Shown here piece after piece: positions 37,501-52,500 of a stretch of 64,000 nucleotides of DNA. Source of the DNA: Owenia fusiformis (taxonomy: Eukaryota > Annelida > Polychaeta > Sabellida > Oweniidae); contig CAIIXF020000008.1 in NCBI GenBank assembly GCA_903813345.2, positions 12,239,278-12,303,277 of the forward strand, in the 5' to 3' direction. Within the stretch, counting starts at the first letter, position 1, and each line of letters opens with the position of its first letter. The notes beneath the pieces are model-generated. The model saw only the letters and a program-made list of their open reading frames with translations. It did not search any database and had not been told where the DNA came from. Position numbers and translations under genes: made by a program.

Positions 37501-40500
37501 CAGGAAGCCACATATCTCCTCTTTCCAATGGTATGTCAATTATTCATTAAGACCACGGACCACTGAATAATCATTCCTTTTGCAAAACGTGCCAAAATCT
37601 GCTCTGGACCAAGTTTTAGACATTGCAACAGTTAACAAAGAGTCATCAATGAGGTTGCTACTCTCGGCCAGAACCTCAAAAGATTTTAATAGTTTTATAT
37701 CCGCGAACATTATTTTTCAAAGGCTGAAAAAAGCGACGAGGCAGCTGCCTCATTTGCCTCAACGTAGCTACGCGCTTGCTTTGTAAGTGGAAAACATCAC
37801 AAGCAGAACAGGTTTTTAAAGTCCTGCTGACCATTGACTCTATGTCAATGAACCTCTGTAAGTGGAACACCTTGCAAGTGGAACCCTTTTTTTCGTTCCT
37901 AAGGGCATTCCACTAACACAGGACAGGCCCTACTGTACTGAAATAATTTATGAAATAGAGAGTATATTAACAGTTTTGTAGAATATATAATTAAAATGGA
38001 GCTGTGATTCAATGATAAAATGATATTTCCTCAAACTTGTTTTTGATTTTTTAAGTTAAAAAAGAGCAATATTATTATGCGTCAGATTTTACTTTTTTTA
38101 TTGTTTATAATATAACAGAATGAATTGATTATATAAGTACTGGTTTACAATACTTCCTTAACTCTTATACGTTTAACAGTGGTACAAAATTTGTGACGTG
38201 TCCCACAAACTGTGATCACGATGTACGCAATGATCAATGCCCCTTGAATATCTTCAAATTAAGGATCTGCCATGCATTAAGGTATGTGAAATTTTCTGCC
38301 ATTTTTCTTATTTTATGTCACCAATTATGTCACCACCACAAGTGATGACATTTTGTTATAGACTTCAACTTTTTTTGGATCTGTTCATCAGACAGCATTC
38401 AGTTTTCAGCACTCGGCGTTTGTAACTAATGGGAGGTAACATTTTGCATGTTAATGCCTTGTTTCTATTTGTTATTATTATATCATACAATTGCATGTAC
38501 ATTATGATTAAAAGGCTGGGGTCATCAACTTGAGCCCCTTGATTTGTATTTCATACACTTTGGTAAGGTTTATTTTGTGGTCTTACCGAATGATATCAAG
38601 ATGTGATCTTTAGTCCAAAAAAGTCTTTTGAATCACTTTTTGTATAAAATGTTGTGACCTATTTTTGTTGTAACAATCGGGAAACATAAGGAATAAAATT
38701 AAGGAAGAAACTAGCCCATAAGTGCATAATAGTGGTTCAGAGAAAAACTCTTTTAAAATTCTGGTTCTCATTAAAAACAATGGTACAGCACGATATAAAG
38801 GTTATATTTAACTATTTTTATGTCACCACCACCAGAAGTGATGACATATTATTATAGTCTCCAACTATATTGTGGACGGTGTTTGGCGTCTGTTACAGCT
38901 TCTGTAACAAATGACAGGTGGTGACATTTTGCATGCCAATGCCTTGTTTATTTAGATGTTTCATTGACATGTGTACTGGAAAAAGATTGAGTCATCGTGG
39001 AAAAGCCTTGTAGTATTGTATAGCTAAAATGTCATTGAATGTACTCGATCAATGATACTGAATGTCACGTTCAAGGTTCAATATAGTTTAATGAACTTTA
39101 AAGGGGCTACAAAGAATTGAAACAAGTTGAGAGTACCTTCCAAAAGAAAAGTTTTTTAATTCTAATGAACTTGGCAATTTCTGCATCTTCATTACCTTGA
39201 TCAGAAATTTCAATTTTTTTTTTAAAAATAAGATTATGATTGGCGTGATTCTTGAAAAGTTCGCTTCCAGCATTTTATACTTTCTCGTCCTCTATACTGA
39301 CTTCCACTTTATTACATTCTATTGTTTTTGTTTTTTTCTGAATGACGTTAATGGCAAAATGAACTGTATATGACACGGAAGCTAGACAGCTTGACAAACC
39401 ATAACCGAAGGGTTTTCTATTATGTTTATACATGGAAATCATATTGTTTATAAGTATAAACTTGGAAGAATCTTTTGTAAGTCCCATGTACAAATATACC
39501 TAACAATATAGAGATGACATTGATATTTTACACTATTTTATATGGTAACATGTCTTTTGCCAATCAAGATAGAGTATTCAGACTTATAGGCTGTTATTGG
39601 TTTTGTCCTACAATTTCTGGTATTGCAATTCCTCTCAAATTAAAGCAAACCTAAAAATGAATTCGCCGTAACTTTCAAAAAATTGTCACTCTTTAACAGC
39701 ATTTATAGTTTTGGTTCATTATTCTATGTCATGCTTTTTTCCTTTGTTTATGAAGCAGGAAAGAGGAGCCTCTTTTTCAATAACCAAAAATTAGGACACT
39801 TCCAGTTCCATGGGCGTAGCGCCTGGTATGCCTGGTACGCACAGGCGCACTAGATGGTTGCAAATATACACAAAATACAACCAAATTTAAAAATTATCTG
39901 GGGGGAACCCCACAGACCCCCATGAACGCTCGTTTTTCGCTTTAGTCAACTCATGTTACTGTTGTGGCGTACTTCTCATAAAAACTGCGCTACACCCATG
40001 ACTTCTGCATTTAAAATCTTCTAACAACTTCTGTATTCAATCAGATATCTCAATTCCTTTTAAAAGAAAGTAAAAAAAATTAGACAGTGACAGAAACATT
40101 GACATGTATTTGGAAAGATTGCTTCCAACGTGCCAGGATCTGCATAAAAACAAGTCTGTATGTATGACCTTCAAAACTCAAATACAACAAGACTGGTTTT
40201 CTTCATATTTAAGGTATCAAAATGACTGCTTCTTGTACATGTCTGTGTGAATTCACTTTAAATCTGTTGAGATCTTTTTAAGGTGTTGCTTGTGTCATTC
40301 GGATGATGTGGTTTATTATGTGCAACTAAAAGGTCTTCAAATGATGCTTGATTTGGGATTGTTGGGATTTGCTACTTTTCAGAATGTCTGCTTTCTAGTT
40401 TATTAATAAAGAATACACATCCTGTCACAAGTAATTGCTCACTCCAATCATTGTTATCCTATGTCGTGACATTGACTATGAGCTGATGCAATAGTCCACT

Positions 40501-43500
40501 GTCTATTAATGAGTTTCGAAATCAGATCTGATCCACTTGCAATTTTTATTAACATTCGTTATATTGATTTTCCTTTGTTTTGTTGATCAAGCAGTACAAA
40601 AGTACTTTTCCAGCAGCTATTTGTCTTTTATCTGTGTTTCTGTGAAAGTTCCAGTCTTGATTTTGAAGTTAAGGGTGAGGGCTAAATTCAATTTACTTAA
40701 CCCTTTCCCGACTTGAATACAAGGAGATAATGTGATGGAAAAACTGCATATGAGTGCCTTGGACCTATACTTAAAATTGTATCACTAAAATACAATTTTT
40801 AATAAGAATAATCATATTTCAACGATTTCTTAAAATTTGGTGTAAAAATACTGTAGATACATGTATCACCATTGTCAAAAATGAATCAAAAATAATTGTG
40901 CCAAAAGGAGCCTATCATCCTAAAAGGTAATACTGGGGCAGCTCAATATGTTCAGAACAATTGAAGATCAAGTCTCAAGAAGGCTAAAATGCTCATTAGT
41001 TTATAGCTATTCATATGACCAACAGAGCACCACAAGTTCAAGTACAGAGATAGAAAAACAAGAGATATCGAACAATGAGAAAAGAAAATATGTAGAACAA
41101 TATTGTAAACTGAGCACAAACAAAATGTACTTTAGCAAGGTTTTATAATTAAGTTTTAAGAGGATTTGATTGTTAGATGTTGAGTAATAAACTGTCTGAA
41201 CATTTGTTATGTCTCTCACATTAAGTAATTGTTTTCATTTTTTAATAAAAAAACGATTTAGTTTTCAATATTTCGATTTTTGTGTAATTTTTGTTCAAGC
41301 AACTGACAAAGATTCTTTTGATTATGACATCATAGACTACAACGAAAATTCTCACATAAAATATCATTGATATCAATCATCATATCTCAATGTGCTACAC
41401 TACTATACTTTGCATTTGGTGTTCATGAGCAACCCTTTTGGCTTATAAGTAATGATTATGTTATTTGTTTTTATTTGTTTGTTCCTTATTAATGGTTTAT
41501 CGGATGACATTAGATGTTAATAAGGTACTTTCAAAAATAAAATAAACAATACAATTGGAGAAACAGAGTATCTTATGCATTTCTAGGGGCTAGGTATAGT
41601 AGAGTGACTAGTAAAATGGGAAATAATGTCAGAGGAAAAATACCATTGAATTGTTTATAATACTCTATACCATTTCTGAAATAAAAGAAAAATTTTGTCA
41701 CGGTTGGCACTGCAATAGTAAAAATGAATAACAGTACATGGAGTACATTCTTCATTGGCTTTGTATGTCATTAGGCATTATTTTTATGTGACGTATTGTT
41801 AAAGTCTCAAACTTTTTTGTGAATTGTGTTTTGCGTCTAGATGGCGTTAGGCAATGGGGCATTTGTAACAAATGGCAAGTGATGGTGACATTTTGCATGT
41901 TAATGCCTTGTTAATTAATTTTCATTGGAATGTGTGATTAAAATCATATAGTACAATTAATTAAAATTATCAATTGATGTTTCCCAGGGGTGTCACGCAT
42001 TATAAAATGTTTACTAGTATTGTTATTTGTTCTATGGTATCATGTTGTGACCTTGGGCGATGTTTATCAAGGATAAGATATATATTGTTATTTATCTCCA
42101 TGACATCATGCAACCTTTGGGTTAATCCTTCATATGTCAATATAATCCTTTGATACAGTGTATATATAATTTCTTCCTATGGTATCATACTTACACTTTT
42201 AGTTGAGCAAACCAGAGTTTCAAGAATGACACTATTTGTCAAGGGTTTGAAAGGGAAATTATCTGGAATAAGGATATGGTAACAGAATGTTTTATTTACG
42301 AAGTTGACAGTGCTTTCCTGAGAAGGGGCAATTTTAACATTTTAGTTTTCCTCTCTGATTCTATTATCTTTAAAATCACATAAATGAATATCATTTCGAA
42401 TGTAGTTTTCAATTTTGGTATCACTTTGGCTGATTTTTAAATATGTAACCATGAAATTCAAGATTATTTTCACTTGCATCTGTTGTAATGTGCATAGAGT
42501 CATCATATAAATATCCCAATTAGAAAGTGGAAATTAGCTGGGAATAGCTCCTTGGATTTTTTTGATGTTTGATATGCACAACTGGTAAATACTACATGTT
42601 CTTTCTTGTCATGTGACCTGGTTTTGGCCAATCATAAAATGGTAAGATAATAAAGCAATATAATTATTTTATTTATTTCAGTTATTGGATTATGACATTC
42701 CCTGTCCACTTCGACCTTGATGGTAACCTTAGCAACATATTGACCAATTTTAAAAATACTTTGACCAGTCAGGGATACAAACTGTTGGCTGAACTTGTAG
42801 ATACATCCAGAGTGTAAGTAAAATATATGTATATTTGTTTGTCTGTTTGTTTGTTTGTTTGTTTGTTTGTTTGTTTGTTTGTTTGTTTGTTTGTTCAATA
42901 CTTTTTTATTTATTCATGTGGTATAGTTATCTAGTGTTATATTTACAGGTTTGGTACTAGATACCCATATATTATAAGACTTATACTATACAACTTGTAT
43001 ATGGTGAAGAATTAAGGCCTCATCCCCTGAATATAATAGATACTTCTCCAAATCATAAAACACTTGAGGCAAAGTGGGAAATAACTAGACACATGAAACT
43101 ATGTTATACAACAGCAAATTAACAATCAAAACTAATAAATATGAAATTCCGAAAATTTTTGTTTGACACACTTCATCGATTATAGCTTCTTAGAAAACAG
43201 CATGATTCTTGGCAATAAGTCATAATTATTTCCAACCATGAATGATGTTGTTTTCACACAAAGTGTTCTTTATTAGATATCAACCACTAGCTAATAAGGT
43301 ATAGAATGTAGGCATTGTCCAATAAACGTGTTATTTCAAGATCAGCTATGAAAGGATCTTCATTGTTACCCTGAGATAATTGGTATTAATACTTCCTTCT
43401 TACTAGATCCAATAATTTAATGGCTTGATGCCTTGATTACTCCTTCCCCTAAACCATAATCAGAATATTGGGGTTAAAAATGATAAACTCTGATTGGCTC

Positions 43501-46500
43501 AGCTAGTGGAGACGTTTCATTGGTATATTTAAGAGGGTAGGACAATGTTGATCACTATTTCAAAGGGTACTTGATTGCTGGATTATCACACAGGTTTTAC
43601 AGTATATAGTCACGATCCTACGATAACCTGGACGTATCACATCATAATATCCTGTTTGATTATTATCAGAGCATAAAATGTCTGTTTTCCTAAAATAACA
43701 GGATCTTGATATTACCCTTGAAAAAATCCTCAAGGAGCAAGTTTATTCCTCGGTACATTAGTTCTGCATCTTGGTTTCAGAGTCATATTTTCTTATTGTA
43801 TAGTTTATCAATTGTTGCATATCATCTGTCTCGAGATATAGGTGATCTGTCATTATGCAATGTCAATGTTAACATGCTCTTTTTGTAAGGTTAATGTAAG
43901 GGTACTCTGTGAGACCTGGATATTGAGAAGCTGACTTGGACTTGGCATGTGTCTGACCCAGGATTCTATGGGAAACCCTGAATTTCTTTCCAAGAAATAT
44001 CAAATAATTGTATGAAATAAAAAATACATTTTTCAAAAATGAATTTGTTGTTATTACACGTTTTATGACAAATTATACAAATATGTCAGCAGAACAAATA
44101 ACAGAGAACAGTGAATTATTTTAGAATTGGATAATATTTTTCAGGCCATCATATGATTGGATAAGAGCAGTTTCAGTGCGGAATCCAATGAATCTGAGAA
44201 GGTCTCAAAAAGTGACGTTAGAGTTCAATCATCTTCAGCCCAATGACTTAGCAGAGCAATTGACATTCCTAGAATATAAAGCCCTAAGACGAATCACAGT
44301 AAGTTTTGTGTGACATCATTCCTAGAATATAAAGCCCCAAGACGAATCACAGGAAGTTTTATGTGACATTATTCCTAGAATATAAAGCCCTAAGACAATT
44401 CACAGTAAGTTTTATGTGACATTATCCCTAGAATATAAAGCCTTGAGACAATCCACAGTAAGTGTTATGTGACATTATTCCTAGAATATAAAGCCTTGAG
44501 AAAAGTCACAGTAAGTTTTATGTGACATTATTCCTAGAATATAAAGCCCTAAGCCGAATCAAAGTAAGTTTTATGTGACATTATTCCTAGAATATAAAGC
44601 CCTAAGACAATTCACAGTAAGTTTTATGTGACACCATTCCTAGAATTTAAAGCTATAAGACAATTCACAGTAAGTTTTATGTGACATTATTCCTCGAATA
44701 TAAAGCCATAAGATGAATCACTGTAAGTTTTATGTGACATCATTCCTAGAATATATGCCCTAAGACAATTCACAGTAAGTCTTATGTGACAATTGTCCAA
44801 GAATATAAAGCCCTAAGATGAATCATAGTAAGTTTTATGTGACATTATTCTTAGAATATAAAGCCATAAGATGAATCACAGTATGTTTCATGTGACATTA
44901 TTTCTAGAAAATAAAGCCTTTAGACGAATCACAGTAAATTTTATGTGACATTATTCCTATAATATAAAGCCCTAAGACAATTCACAGTATAAGTTGTATG
45001 TGACATCATTCCTAGAATATAAAGCCCTAAGACAATTCACAGTAAGTTTTATGTGACATGATTCCTAGAATATAAAGCCCTAAGACAATTCACAGTAAGT
45101 TTTATGTGACATTATTCCTTGAATATAAAGCCCTAAGATGAATCACAGTAAGTTTTATGTGACATTATTCCTAGAATATCAAGCCCTTAGACAATTCACA
45201 GTAAGTTTTATGTGACATTATTCCTCAAATATAAAGCCCTAAGATGAATCACAGTAAGTTTTATGTGACATCATTCCTAGAATATATGCCCTAAGACAAT
45301 TCACACTAAGTTTTATGTGACATTATTCCAAGAATATAAAGCCCTAAGATGAATCATAGTAAGTTTTATGTGACATTATTCTTAGAATACAAAGCCATCA
45401 GACGAATCACAGTAAGTTTTATGTGACATTATTTCTAGAATATAAAGCCATAAGACAAATCACAGTAAGTTTTATGTGACATTATTCCAATAATATAAAG
45501 CTCTAAGGCAAATCATCCTAAGTTTATGCGACATTATTCTAGAATATAAAGCCCTAAGACAATTCACAATAAGTTTATGTGGCATTATTCCTAGAATCAC
45601 CCTGCTTGATCCAAAAATTGTGATGATTTAATACCAATGATTCAAGTCTTGATACATCATACATGTAAATACTGTATAAGGTGAACATAAGGTCCCTGGA
45701 TTCTGTTCAGACAAATTCTATTGTTTTTCAGTTCACCGACTTTAAGAACTATGCAGTCCGTGTATCACTGAAGGATAATCCAAAGTTGGAGCGTTCCATA
45801 TCCCTGTTCAATGGTCTCTCTCAGTGGATACAATGTATGGTCCTTAGTAAGACTACCCCTCAACAGAGGGCTGATATCATTGTCAAGTTTATCAATGTGG
45901 CAAAGGTAAGCATATTTTTTTGTATTTGTTTGTATTTAATTTATTAAATTGGTGCAGAGTATAACCCTGCCCTATCTGATACCAAAAACACCAAGATTCT
46001 GAGAAATAATTAAGAATAACCTATGACCATCGATAGACTTTTGCGATTCTTAAAAGCGCCAAAGCGATAAACCATTTCAATGTAATTATGATTTTCAGTT
46101 TTGCCAAAAATGAAATTTACATGTGATAAAATAAAAAAGTTGGCAAAAGAGAATCTGGGTAAATCAGAAGTACTAAACCACTCAGTTATGTTTCAGAGAT
46201 TACGTGAACTGCAGAATTTCAATACAATGATGGCAGTGGTTGGGGGCCTGACACACAGCGCTCTGGCCAGATTGGCTAAAACCATGGCATGTTTACCTTC
46301 AGATGCTCAAAAGGTAGGAATGCAATTATTTTATCAAACACTTCATAACAACCATGGAAAAGATGTCCCCTGGCATAGATTTAACCTAATGTATTTTAGG
46401 GAAGGCATAAACTTACAAAATAGACACTACCATTCTTAACCATCGATATCTGTAGGGAAAGAGTGATGGATTGTTAATTTACTTCACCAGATTTTGGCAG

Positions 46501-49500
46501 CTGACTTTTTGGCACTTCCAGCAAGTCAGCAACATTAAGGCATAACTCACTTCAACAAGTTTTGATACAATCTACATAGTTCTGCCAAAATTATGATCGG
46601 AGAAAATGTATCAATTTATCAAAAAATGCCATTGCTTTATTTGTATATTGAAGCAAAGGAGAGGACTTTTTGTACTTCAAAATTCCTTTGAACATTGGAC
46701 ACATGTCCCTCACAGATATTTTGTCTGAGTGATTTCCTGCATTATCACTATCATTAATTTCAGTTTTTCATTTATTTATTAAAATGTATTTATGTTTATT
46801 ATCTTTGTTGGTTTCTATTTTCAGATTTTACTGGAATATTCCGAAGTATTATCATCCAACAATAATTTCAGTAACTACCGCCGTGTTTATGGCCAGTGTA
46901 AAGGATTCAGGATTCCAATTTTGTGAGTGCAGTTCAATATTATTATTGTGTAATGCTCTAGTGAGCCAAATATTCCTCTAGCAACAAAGAGTTGTCAATT
47001 AATTGTATAACTTTTATCAATTTTTAATCTTAAAGGCCCACTTTGCGTATTTTCAACATTTTGAGGAAAAATAAAGTCTCATGTTTGAATTTCATAGTAT
47101 TTTCAATGGATTGATATCAGTACTTAATCTTTCATTTGACACCAAAACAGCTCAAACGGGCCACATCAAAGCTTGCAATATGTTGTCAAAAAATATTTTG
47201 GATATGTCAAGCTTTATATATCAAGTTTTCATCAATGTCAAAGAAGTTGTTTGTATTACATGATACTTTCATTTTTATAGAAGTGTCGCCAACTTTTAAA
47301 TCAAGAGTAATTTAAAACATGCACTTTGTCAAAAATGTGCATGCACTTCTAATGATATCTGAACTTCAAATGCCGTTTTCTATGTGAGTTATTTTTTCCT
47401 TGGTTTAATATTACTGCAAATCAAACTTAATTTGTATCATATTTAATTGAGTGTGTGGGTAACATGTGTCAATGATTAATTTTTCTATTTTTCTTTTAAA
47501 TTAAGCATAGTGGGGCTTTTTAAATGATTCAATTGTGTGCATATGTGATTTATTTACAATAAACAAGTTTATGGTCACAACATGTGATTTGTTTACAATA
47601 ACCAAATGGTGGATACAGTAAGTCTTCTAAAGTGCATGTACATACTACTAGAATATGCATTACAGTGCAGATGTCCATAAGAAGAGTTAACCTACTATAA
47701 CTATGTCAACATCAAATGACATTTATTCCAGTGACTATGGGCAACAAAGGTCTTTAGGCTAATTCCAATATTTTTCGTATAGTAGGCTGACATACGAAAC
47801 ATTCTTTCTTTGAAATGACATAAAATGCATTGCTTTAAGCTGTTTTGCAAATCAATATACTTGTTTATCACATTTTTTCTACAGTTCTGAGAAATCCCCT
47901 GAGTGTTTCCTAATAAGGCAGGTTAACTATTACAATTCCATTGGTTTTGCATCTGTCTGGTGCTTAAGCAATGAAGAGGTCAAATGTTTCAAACTAAATT
48001 CTTCTTGTAATTCATTTGTTTACTGCTAGACCCACCCTAAACCCAATAAAACAGAATTCAGAATGAGTTTAAAGTCAACCCCTAACAGAGTCATAATCAA
48101 GACTCGAGTAGTTTCATCTTTCTACCATCATTTTGACTTAATCAAATCAAATCATATACTTTTGAATTATCTAAACATCTTTAAACCACTAGATGCAATT
48201 AAAGTATGATTACATGTGAGCATTATGGGACTGTACCTCAACTCTTATGGGACTGTGTAGCTCTACATAGATCCAACATCACCATTATACCCTTTCAAAA
48301 ACAAGTATAATTCAATTCAAGTTATTTCAGTAAATATTTAATTATACAATGGAAAAGACATCCCAGGGCCGGGGCATATACATTTCATGGATCATTATAA
48401 TGAATTATAATTATAATTTTTGTAGCATTCAAAAACTATGTGAATAATTCTATATTTCTGCTTTATAGAGGGGTACACCTGAAAGACTTGATCCTACTTC
48501 ATACAGCATTACCTGATTGGATAGAGCCAAATATGCTGAATTTCCGCAAGATGGTTCAAATGTCCGTCATCTTCACTGAACTGATGCACCTGCAGAACAC
48601 CAGTGTTCCCATAGAGGCCAACATGGACCTGGTTAATACACTAAGGGTAAGAGAGAATACGAATGAATATGTTCTGTATGTACAAAAGAACAAAGTTGGG
48701 GGAGGGGGTAAGAGTCATGTGTTTTGAAGGGGGAATCCATTTGGAATAAGATTTTACTTTGCGACAACGTTGAATTCTTGACTTTATTATGTCACCACCA
48801 AAAAGTGGTGACATATTGTTATGGTCTCCGTTTGTTTGACAGTGGTTGGCAATTGGGGGTTGGTGATCGGCGTCTGTAACAGATTCTTACAACTTCAAAA
48901 TCAATTTTCAAAATCATCTACAAAATATCAGAAGTTCAAATCTGACTATATATTTGACCTTCATGATTTGACCTTCTCAAGGTCAAAAAAGATTTGACCT
49001 TCAATGTCCTTTTCAAGGTCAAAAAGGTCTTTTTTCAACATGCTTCAAATTGACAAAAAAGATTTCAAAATCATCTACAAATTATCAGGAGTTCAAATCT
49101 GACTTTAGATTTGAGATTTGACCATAACCATGACCTTCTCAAGGTCAAAAAAGGTCAAAAAGGTATTTTTTCATCTTGCTTCAATTCAACCACTTTTTTC
49201 TAAATCATCTACAAGTTCTCAGAAGTTCAAATCTGATATTAGATTTGAGATTCACCTTCAAGGACCTTCTCATGGTCAAAAATTATTTTATCAACCTGCT
49301 TCAAATTTACCAATTTATGTTTTCAAAATCATCTACAAGTTTTAAGAAATTCAAATCTGACTAAAGATTGAACTCTTAACATTGTCAGCAACTAGGTGGT
49401 GCCATTTTGTCATATTAATGCCTTATTCACATTTATTGAAAATATTGTAAATATTTCAAGTATAGTTAGAATGTTTAAAATTTAAAAAAACACTGGTTCC

Positions 49501-52500
49501 TATATAATAGTCTTGCTTAGATTTTCTTTCATTTCTGTACAATTTATAATGTTGACTTCATGGGCCTCCTTTCTGTCTGTTAAGTAAAATTGATATTTTG
49601 CATTAAAACTCTATATATGGCTTTTATGCAACCTTAGTGTTTCCTTCACATAAATGCATATGCATTATTAGAAAAGGTGATCTCTGGTTGATTTCCATTA
49701 TAGAAATGTATAGAAAGATTTTTCAGTCAGATGATTTTTCTAATGTTTCAGTTATCTCTGGACATGCATTATACAGAGGATGATATTTATGAGCTATCAC
49801 TTGCTAGAGAGCCAAGAAATTCATTGTCTTCCGTAAGTAATTCATTGTCTTCCGTAAGTAATTCATTGTTTTCCGTAAGTAGCATCTAACAGCAATTACA
49901 CGAGGAGACTTGTACCTAAATTCAGTGAAATCATTGAAAAATTCAGGCTTGTGAAAAGACAGCAGTGAGTGATCTTTGAAACTAGATTTGAAGAGATGAT
50001 CTTCAATGTAAAGTTAAATAATATTTATTGTTTTAATTGAAATTGAGTTTTCAGTATCTGAAATTGATCTAAAGTTTGTAAATAAAGTACAGGTACACAT
50101 AGGGTTTGAACTACATTTTCAAGGTAATCTTAATTTCTGACAAATTGACACATATTGCCCGACAATTGTTTTTGTAATGTACTTCCTGTGTTTATTATGA
50201 TAAAAATCACAATGCTGTTGATAAAAGACACAATGTTGTCGATAAAAGTCACAATGCTGTCAATCATATTTTTGCTTGAAACATTATATTATTACAAGTT
50301 GTTTTATATTTCTTCCTCATCTTTATTCACTCCCACACAGTTGTTATGTAAAATAATATTTGCTTAAGGAATAAAACTCAATATCAAGAACAATGTATTA
50401 TTATATACAGGAGAGTCTGCGCTATTACACATTTTAAGCTTGAGGCAAATATCAAAAAAATATTTAGAAAAATCATTCAACAATGTATCCACAATATATT
50501 AAAGCAGTAAAATAATGAATGATTTTTATTTTGCAGCCAAGCACTCCTACAAAGCCAGTCGTATTTGCAGACTGGATTGCCGGAGTAAGCCCCCCAGATA
50601 CTGAGATAATCAACAAACATGTTCACGACATGGTCGAAGCTGTCTTTAAGAACTACGACCATGATAGAGATGGTTTCATTTCACACGCTGAGTTTGAAGC
50701 AATTGCTGGCAATTTCCCATTTATAGACTCTTTCTGTGTGCTGGATGCAGACCAGTAAGTTAACTTGTTTGTGATGTACTTTTTTTTATTTATATTTTCT
50801 ATAGTGTATATTTAGACCAGGGAGATTCAAAGTCATATGTCTACCCCAGGTATTTTCTCCAGGTCTCAGTATTTACCATCTGAGAGCGTAATTGTTGTAT
50901 TATTATTATTATTAAGTCCCTGCACCAATTAACACATCCACATTCGTTAAGTTATAACTTATAATTTCTGCCTCTATTAGTGCCTAGACTACAGGTAATC
51001 TGGGCACTCTGAAATTTTTCAGTTATTATTCGAAGAGGTTATATAAAGAAAAGAATTTTTGTAATTTGCATGCAAGGCATTCACTTTTGCTCATACGCAG
51101 AATGTCCTATATTTTAAGATTTGGGAAAAAGATTAAAAGAGATTTAGAAACAAGATTTTTGTTTTTTTAAGTATTTTGAGCTGTAGTTTTTATTTTCTCT
51201 ATTTCAGAGATGGTATGATAAGCAAGGCAGAGATGAAGACTTATTTTATACGTGCCAACTGCCATGCAGTGAAAAGTTCATTTAAGCATGACTTCCACGA
51301 ATTCACCTATTTTAAGCCAACATTCTGTATACACTGCACTGGCCTGGTGAGGGTTAACTTTATTTGTTTAACTTACAGAAGTATGAGGGTTAACTTCTAT
51401 TTCCTTTATGCAATGTTGAGATTTAGCACAAGTTGAACCACAGTATACAAATCTTTAGTCAGGGAGCCATTGCACCTAGGGTTACTAAATCAAGAACAAA
51501 GCATTTTTATGGTAAATTTAGAATTATCTAATTGATTGAATGTTGAATATAGAGGATGCCTCTGTCTATCTTTCTGTACATCTGTCCTCGCAATAACTCA
51601 AATACTATTGTCCAGATATTTGGTATTTTTTACACATGCACTATGGGAATATAGTTCTGCTTAACAAAAGTTCTGCTTAAAATCAATTTTCATGCTGGTT
51701 TTTCATGCATTCAACCGAGAATAAATACTCTAATCAAATTAATTAAATTGATCAATATGCTTTTTTACTGCTCTTTGTAACTCAACAATGCATGATGAAT
51801 TGTGTATATGCACTGTTAAAATCTGTTGACATAGTTTCATCGATCCAGGTCAAGTCAGCTCAGTGCAGAATTCATTTATGTATTCACTGCCACTTCTGTA
51901 TATTTTAATGTTTTATGAAGAGAGTCACATGGTTGAATTTATATAAACAATAAGGTAAAAATTGCTCATCCTCATGTTATCACCCAGAGAGGTAATACAC
52001 TGTATGTTGTTCTAGCCACTATTTTTGTGGCCAAGTGAGGATGGTAGGCATCTGTAACAAAGTGTTACACATTTTAGCTCATCAGGGGGTAACATCTTGT
52101 AACGTTCATATATATTAACTAGAGTTTTGAAATACTTAAAGTGTAAATAATGTAAATGTATTTGTGTTTCAGCTATGGGGTCTCATAAAGCAGGGCTGGA
52201 AATGCAAGGAGTGTGGGATAAATGCTCACAAACACTGCAAGGATTTAGTCGTCATGGAATGCAGGCATAAAGCACACTCCGGGGTCCTCTCCAGAAATTC
52301 AATAAGTACAGGTGAGTCTACACTGTAGAGAGGTTCAAAAATAACATACTCAAACATTTTGGGATTAACAAATAGAAATGGATTTCAACAAATGATACAT
52401 GTACAAGCCAAAAAGATTCTAAATAAAGATAACTTAGAAATAAAGATGCTATTAGTATCACAGAATCTTCCATTCCCATTCATCGCAAGACTGTTTTTCT

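Larger units (their letters stand above)
32317..38153 (+). other. Body of the RasGRP U12-type intron 3
   Basis: The whole intron is 32307-38170 (5,864 nt with an AC end). It contains a foldback element (36191-36872) and a hAT-like insert (37107-37778). I recognise no host exon in it. Confidence 0.7.

Noticed and set aside
42632-42898. Asn-Lys-Gln-Thr repeat protein on the - strand
   Set aside because: Translation of the (TTTG)n microsatellite and of the antisense of RasGRP exon 5.
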